From assembly GCF_004168285.1 (NCBI RefSeq), contig NZ_SEWF01000007.1, forward strand, positions 124,001 to 188,000: DNA of 64,000 bases, in the 5' to 3' direction. The notes beneath the pieces are model-generated. The model saw only the letters and a program-made list of their open reading frames with translations, ran no database searches and was not told the origin of the DNA. Position 1 is the first letter of the stretch. Each line of letters begins with the position of its first letter. This document shows positions 27,524 to 35,226 of the stretch, in pieces. This DNA comes from Emticicia agri. GTDB taxonomy: Bacteria > Bacteroidota > Bacteroidia > Cytophagales > Spirosomataceae. A program made the translations under genes and the position numbers.

Positions 27524-28309
27524 ATGAAAAACAGTACAACTAAAACTTTACTTGCTTTTAATATTGCTCATCTGAGAAAATTAAAAGAACTAAGCCAGGG
27601 GGCTTTGGCAGAAGCACTGAGTGTTCCAAGAACCACATTAGGTTCTTGGGAAGAAGGGAAGTCATCTCCTACCATTGAGGGATTAACAGCCTTAGCCAGG
27701 TTTTTTGATGTATCCATTGACACATTGGTAACGATAGACCTTACACACCTAACAGACTTGAAAAGCCTGCTTGAAATAGGTGGTAAAAGAGTACTGTTTC
27801 CGATAGTAGTAGATAAGCAGGGCAATGATATGATTGAGTTAGTGCCTGTAAAAGCCTCAGCAGGTTATCTGACAGGGTATAACAATCCTGAGTTTATTCA
27901 GGCCTTGCCTCGTATCTCATTACCTTATATCGCCAACGGAAAATACCGGGGCTTTCCAATTATAGGAGACTCAATGCCACCATTGGAAAAAGGAGCATTT
28001 GTGATTGGCAAGTACCTGGAAAACCTCTCTGAAATAAAAGATGGCAAAACCTATGTGATACTTACCCAGAACGATGGACTGGTGTATAAAAGAATCCATC
28101 AGTTTAATATAAAAGACGGGCATCTGATGCTTCATTCTGACAATACCTATTATATGCCTTATAAATTGCCTTTTGAAGAAATTTTTGAAATATGGGAGTT
28201 TGTCTGTAGCATCAATCCTACCGACAGACAACCGAGTGATTTACTTTTTTCGGTCTTACAAAGTATTCAATACGATGTGCAGACGATTAAGCTAAGCATG
28301 AAGTTGTAA
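27524..28309 (+). CDS. XRE-family repressor with S24 (LexA/CI-like) peptidase domain, copy 1
   Basis: This 261-residue regulator has an N-terminal XRE helix-turn-helix (about 10-66; LSQGALAEALSVPRTTLGSWEEG) and a C-terminal S24 autopeptidase domain. The predicted self-cleavage site is Ala113-Gly114 (KASAGYLTGY), with Ser150 in GDSM and Lys189 in VYKR as the catalytic dyad. This suggests RecA- or stress-triggered derepression. The start at ATG 27524 fits the HTH position and the operator. A paralogue with the same architecture occurs at 39523-40323. The regulon is unknown; a small gene follows 120 bp downstream. Confidence 0.88.
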   Translation: MKNSTTKTLLAFNIAHLRKLKELSQGALAEALSVPRTTLGSWEEGKSSPTIEGLTALARFFDVSIDTLVTIDLTHLTDLKSLLEIGGKRVLFPIVVDKQGNDMIELVPVKASAGYLTGYNNPEFIQALPRISLPYIANGKYRGFPIIGDSMPPLEKGAFVIGKYLENLSEIKDGKTYVILTQNDGLVYKRIHQFNIKDGHLMLHSDNTYYMPYKLPFEEIFEIWEFVCSINPTDRQPSDLLFSVLQSIQYDVQTIKLSMKL

Positions 28310-28357
28310 GCTATATCGATAGTAAGGGACTCGAAAACTGCTGTTTGATTATTAAAA

Positions 28358-28386
28358 AAGTAGTTTGAATTCCATTCAAACTACTT
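28358..28386. terminator. Hairpin after the XRE-S24 gene
   Basis: A 12-bp perfect stem (AAGTAGTTTGAA / TTCAAACTACTT) with a five-base loop lies 48 nt after the regulator stop. It lacks a good T tract on the plus strand. Confidence 0.5.
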
Positions 28387-28429
28387 CCAAAAACTTTTCC
28401 TAATAATTAACATTTAAAACAAACCTGAA

Positions 28430-28612
28430 ATGCAAACCGCTAAATTTTTAAGTATGAGAATTTACGAATATATGGCCGAAGGAATCGACTTCAAGATGCA
28501 CGATTTCTTACCGGCTTCCAATAAAAAACAAGCCATGAAAAAGGTGCGTTCAACGATTGCCAAAATGGGCTACCAGAAACCAACCTCTCTTAATTTAGTA
28601 CCTGTTAAGTAA
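28430..28612 (+). CDS. Small basic protein of unknown function, 60 residues
   Basis: The ATG is at 28430, with a second Met nine codons in. The product is Lys-rich (NKKQAMKKVRSTIAKMGYQK), with an aromatic N-terminal half and no signal peptide or membrane segment. It follows the S24 regulator and its hairpin and is preceded by an AT-rich leader. The codon composition resembles its neighbours, supporting a real gene, but no family is recognised. Confidence 0.5.
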   Translation: MQTAKFLSMRIYEYMAEGIDFKMHDFLPASNKKQAMKKVRSTIAKMGYQKPTSLNLVPVK

Positions 28613-28960
28613 GCAATCACATGATCATTGAATCCCTGAATATTTTTAGAAGAGTAAGTGTAGAGAAATAGCTTAATCCACATCACACTTTTTTAATCAG
28701 AACAATTTTTGTCTTTCACTGCTACAGGGCTATTTCTCTTTACTCTTTCTTACCCCTTCTATTCATAAAAGTTCTGCCTATACTTTTTTTACCGAGTATA
28801 TACTATTTATTGCTTTTATTGTCTGCTACCTTCGAGATGCCCCTATCAGGCTGTTTATGAATGATTTGACAGGGCACTAAAAATATTATTGCAGCTAATA
28901 CAAGAAATTTAACCAAAACTTAGTTAAATTCGTGGTGTGCTTTAAAATTTTTTATACAGG
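28613..28960. other. Intergenic region with a long-range complementary pair
   Basis: This 348-bp gap before the PBP2 gene contains AGAGAAATAGC at 28662-28672 and its exact complement GCTATTTCTCT at 28729-28739, enclosing 56 nt. It could be the base of a structured transcript, but with an A/T-rich background it may be chance. No gene was recognised here. Confidence 0.3.
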
Positions 28961-30811
28961 ATGCTGGAAAATCGTAAACAAACTATTCTTTTTTTCTTCT
29001 TTTCAATTCTCATGATTTACGCTGTGAGGTTGCTATACCTACAGGTAATTGATGACAAGTACCGCTCTTTGGGTTCAACCAATGCCATCAGACGAGATGT
29101 ACAGATTCCATTACGTGGACAGATATACGACCGTAACGGAAAACTTTTAGTGGCTAATGTAGAGGTGTACGATATGTATGTAACCCCTCGTAAAGTACAG
29201 CCCCTTGATACCCTTACATTCTGCCGTTTGTTTGGCATCACACGCCAGTATTTCGACAGCACTATGCGTATAGCTAAAGAGTATTCGGTCAACCGGGCTT
29301 CTTTATTTTTAAGACAATTATCAAAAGAAGACTTTGCCAAAGTTGCCGATGCCATGGTTAATTTCTCAGGCTTTCATTTTGAGCAATCTTTCTTCCGCAC
29401 TTATCCTGCCCATACAATGGCCAATGCCCTTGGCTATATAGGTGAGCTATCTAAAAAACAATATGATGAGCAGGGAGAAGCAAAATATTACAGAAAAGGA
29501 GACTATATAGGTTTAACAGGTCTGGAAAAAGAATATGAACTCGACCTGCGGGGACAACGTGGAATTAGGTTTACGATGGTGAATGTAAAAGGCGAAGATA
29601 AAGGTTCCTATGGTAATGGCGAATTTGATACGCTGGCTGTAATTGGCAAAAATCTCTATTCTACTATTGATGTGGAGGTACAACAATTGGCTGATAGTCT
29701 TTTCCAGAACAAAGTAGGTGGTGTAGTAGCCATTGAACCTAATACCGGAGAAATCCTTACTTTAGGTTCGTACCCTACTTATGACCCTAATGAACTTTCA
29801 GGCAGGCTTTTTTCTACCAAATTCAGAGAGTTATCTCTGAACCCTGATAAGCCTTTATTGAATCGGGTAACCAACTCTTTTTACCGCCCGGGTTCTACTT
29901 TCAAATTAGTGCAATCGGCTGTTGCTTTAGAATTAGGGGTTATTACGCCTACCACCTCTTTTACGGGCTTTCCCTCTCCTATGGCTTGCCACGGGCACTC
30001 AGCTTATCATACTGCTAATCTGCATAATGCTATTCAGAACTCTTGCAACCCTTATTTTTTCAATGTATTTAAGAAAATCATTGGCAACAACGATATTTCC
30101 AGTCCTTTTATGTCAGCACGTGATGGTCTTGCCGTATGGCATACGATGATGGAAAAATTTGGTTTTGGTGTAAAATTAGGTATTGATTTACCGGGTGAAA
30201 AAGCCGGACTACTGCCAAGCGTAGAACGTTACGACAAAGTATATGGTAAAAACCAGTGGAAATTCTCTAATATTTACTCATTGAGTATCGGTGAGGGAGA
30301 GTTAGGTGTCAATGTCTTGAAACTGGCTAACCTGTGTGCGGCTTTAGCCAATCATGGGTATTGGGTAACTCCTCACTTGATAAAAGGAGTAGGTAAAACA
30401 AAAGGTGGTGTAAAATCTGATTTAGTGAAAGTACATAAAACAGATATTGATCCCGGATATTTTATACCTGTAGTAGATGGGATGTATGATGTTGTTGAAC
30501 ACGGTACAGGCCGTGTGGCACGTATAGAAGGTCTTGAAGTATGTGGTAAAACCGGTACTTCGCAAAACAAAAAAGGTGGCGACCACTCGCTTTTCATCGC
30601 TTTTGCGCCACGCGTCAACCCTAAAATTGCCATTGCCGTAGTAGTAGAGAATGGGATATGGGGTGCAAGGGCTGCGGCTCCGATTGCCTCTTTGTTGATA
30701 GAAAAATATATTAAACGAGATATTAAACGTAAAGAATACGTACAGCAAATCATGAATACCAGCTATCGTACAATGGCAGGGCGTGCCGCCGCAGGTAGTC
30801 CTGAAAATTAA
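28961..30811 (+). CDS. mrdA: Penicillin-binding protein 2, peptidoglycan transpeptidase
   Basis: This 616-residue class B PBP of the elongasome crosslinks peptidoglycan in the periplasm. One N-terminal membrane helix (TILFFFFSILMIYAVRLLYL) is followed by the dimerization/pedestal region (RGQIYDRNGKLLVANVE) and the transpeptidase domain with Ser312-x-x-Lys (PGSTFKL), SCN in NSCNPYF and Lys530-Thr-Gly (CGKTGTSQN). The gene stands alone here; the mreBCD and rodA genes often found beside it are absent from the window. A strong terminator follows. Confidence 0.93.
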   Translation: MLENRKQTILFFFFSILMIYAVRLLYLQVIDDKYRSLGSTNAIRRDVQIPLRGQIYDRNGKLLVANVEVYDMYVTPRKVQPLDTLTFCRLFGITRQYFDSTMRIAKEYSVNRASLFLRQLSKEDFAKVADAMVNFSGFHFEQSFFRTYPAHTMANALGYIGELSKKQYDEQGEAKYYRKGDYIGLTGLEKEYELDLRGQRGIRFTMVNVKGEDKGSYGNGEFDTLAVIGKNLYSTIDVEVQQLADSLFQNKVGGVVAIEPNTGEILTLGSYPTYDPNELSGRLFSTKFRELSLNPDKPLLNRVTNSFYRPGSTFKLVQSAVALELGVITPTTSFTGFPSPMACHGHSAYHTANLHNAIQNSCNPYFFNVFKKIIGNNDISSPFMSARDGLAVWHTMMEKFGFGVKLGIDLPGEKAGLLPSVERYDKVYGKNQWKFSNIYSLSIGEGELGVNVLKLANLCAALANHGYWVTPHLIKGVGKTKGGVKSDLVKVHKTDIDPGYFIPVVDGMYDVVEHGTGRVARIEGLEVCGKTGTSQNKKGGDHSLFIAFAPRVNPKIAIAVVVENGIWGARAAAPIASLLIEKYIKRDIKRKEYVQQIMNTSYRTMAGRAAAGSPEN

Positions 30812-30820
30812 TATCCCAAA

Positions 30821-30853
30821 ACAAAAATACCCCTTTTCGAGGGGTATTTTTGT
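30821..30853. terminator. Strong bidirectional terminator after the PBP2 gene
   Basis: A 14-bp perfect stem (left arm 30821-30834, right arm 30840-30853) has a T run in each direction, between convergent genes. Confidence 0.9.
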
Positions 30854-30868
30854 TGATAAGCATATGTT

Positions 30869-31750
30869 TTAGTTACTCAATTTCAGCATCGGAAACAATC
30901 TTCTTATATCATCATCTGTCGGCCTTGACCCATACTCGCATATTTCAAAAGACTCAGCGTGCTTTACATTGGCGGCATAAGCCTTTCCATACCATTTTTC
31001 CAACGAAGCTCTTGCTTCGGGCGTAATGGGTACCGCCCTGGTTTTGGCCAACCATGCTTTTCTTTCCGCATCACCTTTAGGCACCTGGTCTAAATACCCT
31101 CCTATCCACGGCAACCATTCATAAACCTGAGAAACATGTGCATCAAGCGCATAAACTTTCTGTTCATACACGGCTGAAATATCTACTACTACATCAGGTC
31201 TGAAAGGGTTTGGTCGCTGAAAATTATCCTGAAAATACATAAAAACAGGATTTTTCTTCAATGGTGGTGTATCCGGAGCAACATTGGGCACACCTACCAT
31301 ATAGGCCGCATCTTGTACCAAAATACCTGTATATCTATGGTCGGGATGATAGTCGTTGGGTCTTGGGGCTATTACCATATCAGCCCCCCACTCTCTTATT
31401 TTACGGATAATCTGTAGTCTGACATTCAGATTAGGCAACAACTCTCCATCATGATTGTCTAATACATCATACTCTACACCAAATCTTTTCCCTGCTTCTT
31501 TGGCTTCGGCAAATCTTCTTTTGGCAAGCATACCTCCACCCTCGCTTTGATGTCCGGCGTCTCCGTTGGTTACTGCCACAAACTTAACGGCATGACCCAT
31601 CTTGGAAAGCAATATGCCTATGCCGCCTGCATCTAAATCGCAGTCGTCGGGGTGGGCACCAATCATAATAATTCTCAGAGGTTTTTGTGTCTGGCTGTAA
31701 GCCGTGGCACTTACCAGCAGAAAAGCCAGTAAAATGATATGTCTTCGCAT
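30869..31750 (-). CDS. Exported PIG-L/LmbE-family deacetylase
   Basis: This 293-residue protein has a signal peptide (MRRHIILLAFLLVSATAYSQ) and the LmbE-like N-deacetylase fold. The metal motif is GAHPDD, with His33, Asp35 and Asp36; further family-like segments are YHPDHRYTG and the C-terminal HAESFEICEYG. These zinc enzymes deacetylate N-acetylglucosaminyl compounds; the actual substrate is not shown. Monocistronic and convergent with the PBP2 gene. Confidence 0.87.
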   Translation of the reverse strand: MRRHIILLAFLLVSATAYSQTQKPLRIIMIGAHPDDCDLDAGGIGILLSKMGHAVKFVAVTNGDAGHQSEGGGMLAKRRFAEAKEAGKRFGVEYDVLDNHDGELLPNLNVRLQIIRKIREWGADMVIAPRPNDYHPDHRYTGILVQDAAYMVGVPNVAPDTPPLKKNPVFMYFQDNFQRPNPFRPDVVVDISAVYEQKVYALDAHVSQVYEWLPWIGGYLDQVPKGDAERKAWLAKTRAVPITPEARASLEKWYGKAYAANVKHAESFEICEYGSRPTDDDIRRLFPMLKLSN

Positions 31751-31852
31751 AATTGTGTTTTTAAAGGGTTGAATTTGTTTAAATTACTGCTAAAAATATA
31801 ATATTTTCGCATGGTTTACAATCTATTCAGCATACAAAAAACATCTATACGC

Positions 31853-32565
31853 ATGAATAAATCATATTCTCTTTACGCTATACTATTTCTACTCTTTTTA
31901 AGTATCGGCTCTAAAGCACAACAGAACACTGATAACGGCAAATTGACTGTTCTGAAAACACCTGACTTTGAAGTAAACGGTAAAGGTACAAGCACTTACT
32001 GGGGTAAAACCAACTGGGTTTCTTTACCACAGCGCAGAAAAGACGGCAAAGTATATGTAACCGATGCCAAAGTACTATATTCAGATACAGGCATTTATTT
32101 TCTGTTTCACTGTCAGGACTCTCTGATTACTTCAACGCTAAAAGAAGATTTTGCGAATTATATCTGGAAGACGTAGTGGAGGTTTTTTTATGGACCGACG
32201 AAAGTATGCCTATCTACTTTGAATATGAATTATCGCCTTATAATTATGAGTTGCCTATTCTGGTACCTAATATGAAAGGCACATTTTTAGGGTGGCGTCC
32301 TTGGCATTATGAAGGAGATAGAAAAACCCGTCATGCCGCCTATATTGAAACCAAAGGCAATACTGTAACAGCCTGGAATGCTGAATTTTTTATTCCTTAT
32401 GCTTTACTGAAACCTCTGAATAATGTTCCTCCTAAAAAGGGCAATCAATGGCGTGCCAATATGTATCGGATAGATTATGATAACAAAAGTTCTACCTGGT
32501 CGTGGCAATTAACAGGACCCAGTTTCCATGATTATGAGAAATTTGGCACTTTTATTTTTGACTGA
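31853..32565 (+). pseudogene. CBM9-like exported protein split by one frameshift
   Basis: The first part (31853-32176, from ATG 31853 with signal peptide MNKSYSLYAILFLLFLSIG) and the second (to 32565) are in adjacent frames and join as one CBM9/DOMON-like protein of about 237 residues. At about 32155-32162 the sequence reads GAATTATA; one extra T would restore LYLEDVVEVFLWTDE, exactly the continuation expected. The second half keeps the family-like AWNAEFFIPYALLKPL and MYRIDY segments. A one-base deletion or sequencing error in the short T run is the simplest reading. A downstream ATG at 32176 could give a fragment. Confidence 0.75.
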
Positions 32566-32651
32566 TAAGGTATCCATCAATATTTTCAGGCAATAATCAG
32601 GGCTTTCATCCGATTATCAGATTGGATTATTCTTTTTCCTGAAAAATCTTT

Positions 32652-32659
32652 TACATTTG
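32652..32659 (+). promoter_or_regulatory. Putative -7 promoter box upstream of the 32.7-kb membrane gene
   Basis: TACATTTG fits TAnnTTTG and lies 18 nt before ATG 32678, which supports that start over an upstream in-frame TTG. Confidence 0.5.
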
Positions 32660-32677
32660 CCCAAAATAGAAACAACA

Positions 32678-33184
32678 ATGACTTTACAACAACTTTTTCA
32701 GCGAATTGGCGAAAATCCGGGCTTTTTGCTCTTCTACTTCCTGATTATTCCTGTGGCAGCCATTGTAGCAGGCTTTTTAGGCAAAGGAGAAGGCCATCTT
32801 TCTCCCTGGAAATACCTGTATGCGATTCTTATTTATCTGGTAAGTGTACCGGGCATTTTTTCAGTAGCGCTCAATATCTACTTTTTTCTCTTTCAACGGG
32901 GCGATGTGATGCAGACTGATGTTTATATGCAGATTTTGCCAATCGTAGTCATGTTAGTTACCATATTCATCATCCGCAGAAATGTTAGTTTAGCCCTTAT
33001 CCCGGGATTTGATAAGATTTCAGGTTTGTGGTTTATGCTTTTTGCCACCATGTTTCTGATGTGGTTATTAGAAAAAATACATATTGTTGTTTTCTCTTAC
33101 CTGCCTTTCCAATACCTATTGGGTATCTTTGTTGTACTTTTCATTCTGATTTATATAGGTTGGCGACGCTTTGTGGCCAAATAA
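32678..33184 (+). CDS. Small integral membrane protein of unknown function
   Basis: The 168-residue product has about five hydrophobic helices (PGFLLFYFLIIPVAAIVAGF, LYAILIYLVSVPGIFSVAL, ILPIVVMLVTIFII, LWFMLFATMFLMWLL, YLLGIFVVLFILIYIGW) and a short basic tail. No family signature is recognised. It starts at ATG 32678, just after a promoter-like box. A terminator hairpin follows the stop at once, so it is transcriptionally separate from the next two genes. Confidence 0.75.
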   Translation: MTLQQLFQRIGENPGFLLFYFLIIPVAAIVAGFLGKGEGHLSPWKYLYAILIYLVSVPGIFSVALNIYFFLFQRGDVMQTDVYMQILPIVVMLVTIFIIRRNVSLALIPGFDKISGLWFMLFATMFLMWLLEKIHIVVFSYLPFQYLLGIFVVLFILIYIGWRRFVAK

Positions 33185-33190
33185 TATTTT

Positions 33191-33221
33191 CTCTCATTTC
33201 TTAAAGAAATGAGAGGTTTTT
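33191..33221 (+). terminator. Terminator after the small membrane protein gene
   Basis: A near-perfect 12-bp stem (CTCTCATTTCTT / AAGAAATGAGAG), whose innermost bases form the loop, is followed by TTTTT. Its presence argues that the next gene starts downstream at 33263, not at the ATG at 33209 inside the hairpin. Confidence 0.75.
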
Positions 33222-33262
33222 GGGGATTATCCATTCAACTATTGTTTTTAGTCATACTGCTT

Positions 33263-33889
33263 ATGAAGAAAATAATTCTATTTCAGAAAGAGCCTAAAGA
33301 CAATACAAAGCGTTCGGGTTCGCGTAAAATGCTTATTTTACTGACAGTCAACCTGATTGGCATAGGTCTTATTTCCATTCTACCTAAAAATGCTTCTTTT
33401 ATTCAATTGAAAGTAAATAGTTTTTATACAACCAAAGCTCGTTTAGGCAATGGTTTAGATAGTACCGCCCGTTATAACCTTACTTATGCCAAAGAATGTG
33501 CTATCATCAATTTATTAGATTCGGTACTTCAGAAAGATGATTTATTTCTTTTACCCCCGCAGTATTATCTGGTAGAAAATACTTACAACAGTAAACAAGC
33601 CTTCGACCCTTATACCTGGACATACCCAAGTAAATTCAAGAATCTGGCGATGAATAAAATACCTTTTGTTGAAATTACGTACCCGGATTCTATCCTGCAA
33701 AGAGCGACGCATACTTTTGTAGCCAGCCCCAAAAAAGGACTTCAATTAGTCAGTTTAAATAGTTACTCTTTAGCAGAAAAAGAAGCCATCATCAATAAAC
33801 TCAAAACTTACCGGCCCTTTGGTTTTTTCATTCCTCAAACAGCCATTGATTACCTGAAACAGAAAAATAAAAACCAATGGAAACCTTAG
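33263..33889 (+). CDS. Membrane-anchored protein of unknown function
   Basis: This 208-residue protein has one hydrophobic segment near residues 23-40 (MLILLTVNLIGIGLISIL) and a mostly periplasmic remainder with no recognised domain (KVNSFYTTKARLGNGLDST, FDPYTWTYPSKFKN). I chose ATG 33263 because the alternative ATG at 33209 sits inside a terminator stem. Its end overlaps the next start by 13 nt (ATG 33877), so the two are translationally coupled and may work together. Confidence 0.6.
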   Translation: MKKIILFQKEPKDNTKRSGSRKMLILLTVNLIGIGLISILPKNASFIQLKVNSFYTTKARLGNGLDSTARYNLTYAKECAIINLLDSVLQKDDLFLLPPQYYLVENTYNSKQAFDPYTWTYPSKFKNLAMNKIPFVEITYPDSILQRATHTFVASPKKGLQLVSLNSYSLAEKEAIINKLKTYRPFGFFIPQTAIDYLKQKNKNQWKP

Positions 33890-35217
33890 CCATTTTTATC
33901 CATATCATTACCGGAGCAGGTTTGCTGAGTATCTTCCGTATACACAGACATTTCATTGCTTTTGTATCTTTGGCTTTTTTATTGGGTATTGGTTTAGCTT
34001 CTTTTATCCCTTTTCTCTTAGAGTGTATACATATCAATATCAATCAAACCACTGTTTTAAGTGGCCTGATAGTCCTGGCTATCATTAGCATCATCTCTTG
34101 TATCATTAATAAAAATTTTCTATCTGAAATAATCACATCTGCCAATATAAAAATCAGACTTTATGAAATTCCCTTTTTTCTGATTACAGCCTATTTTATA
34201 TACATCAGTGTATGGAAATGTTATTTTTATCCGAATATTCCTTTTGATACCATTGTTGGGCCCGAACTGATAGCAAAAGCTACTTTTTTTGAGCAGACAC
34301 TTAAAAACAGTATATATACCGATTTCTTACCCAAAAGTTATCCACTTAGTAATCAGCCCTATTATGCGCCTTTTATTATGCTCATGCAGGTAGTTTATCT
34401 TTGCTTAGGCTCGTTTTTTGGCAAAGTCTGGCTTTCGGGTATGGTGTTGGCTTTTTTCCTTTATTTTTATTTTGAGTTAAGACACTATATTCATCCTATT
34501 CTGGCAGGTTGGTTACTTATACTCCTGTGGTTCATGCCCGAACTCTATGCTTATACCTATCTGGTACAGACCGATTATCCGAATGCTATTTTTCTATTGA
34601 TTGCTTTTAGCTTTCTTTATCGTTATTATCTCAATGAAGTTCCTCAAAAAGCAGATTTCTGGTTATCAAGCATATTTTTTGCCTTTGCCTGCTGGACCCG
34701 TACCGAAACTATCCTTTTTCTACCGGTAGTATTGCTGTTTTTATACAAGCAAAAATTCCTTCAAAACGCTATCATTTACAGCATATTGCCATTGATTTTG
34801 TTTCTAGGGTGGAATTATCTGTTTTTAGGTATCGTAGTTCCCAAAGCTGTACCTTTAGGAACCATTCATCTTGATTTTAACAACTATTTCTCTCGTGGCT
34901 GGGATACGTTAATTGGTACGCACAAAATCATGTTCGATACAACCTACTGGAATTACAGTTTCATTCTCTTCTTCATACTTTTACTTATTAATATCAGTTT
35001 ATACCGAACCAGAACCGAACTCATCAAATTGAGCTGGGTAATGGGTGTGCACATTATTTTTATGTTGATTGTGCTACACATAGAAGGAGCCAATATTCCA
35101 TTTACCTTTAGAAGAGGCTTCTTCAAAATTATATTTCTTACCCTATTCTATGCAGGCACAAGTCAGCTATTGATTAATTGTTCGAAGTGGGCTGAACGGG
35201 TGTTAGAAAACAGATAG
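33877..35217 (+). CDS. Polytopic membrane protein, possibly GT-C-like glycosyltransferase
   Basis: This 446-residue protein has about ten hydrophobic helices and a long extracytoplasmic stretch. The layout, with an acidic/aromatic segment PNIPFDTIVGPELIAKATFFE after the third helix and CWTRTETILFLPVVLLFLYK further on, recalls GT-C membrane glycosyltransferases, but no decisive DD motif is visible, so the assignment is weak. It overlaps the preceding gene by 13 nt. It ends 9 nt from the convergent dnaE-like gene, with no terminator seen in the gap. Confidence 0.6.
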   Translation: METLAIFIHIITGAGLLSIFRIHRHFIAFVSLAFLLGIGLASFIPFLLECIHININQTTVLSGLIVLAIISIISCIINKNFLSEIITSANIKIRLYEIPFFLITAYFIYISVWKCYFYPNIPFDTIVGPELIAKATFFEQTLKNSIYTDFLPKSYPLSNQPYYAPFIMLMQVVYLCLGSFFGKVWLSGMVLAFFLYFYFELRHYIHPILAGWLLILLWFMPELYAYTYLVQTDYPNAIFLLIAFSFLYRYYLNEVPQKADFWLSSIFFAFACWTRTETILFLPVVLLFLYKQKFLQNAIIYSILPLILFLGWNYLFLGIVVPKAVPLGTIHLDFNNYFSRGWDTLIGTHKIMFDTTYWNYSFILFFILLLINISLYRTRTELIKLSWVMGVHIIFMLIVLHIEGANIPFTFRRGFFKIIFLTLFYAGTSQLLINCSKWAERVLENR

Positions 35218-35226
35218 ATGCAAGAT

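Noticed and set aside
30373-30753. Two minus-strand open frames opposite the PBP2 transpeptidase domain
   Set aside because: They lie inside the KTG region of an intact PBP2 and have no independent support.
33209-33262. Earlier start for the 33-kb anchored protein
   Set aside because: The ATG at 33209 is inside a strong terminator stem, so the ATG at 33263 is more likely.
33877-35217. Firm GT-C glycosyltransferase call
   Set aside because: The helix layout fits, but no conserved acidic catalytic motif was found, so it is left as a possibility only.
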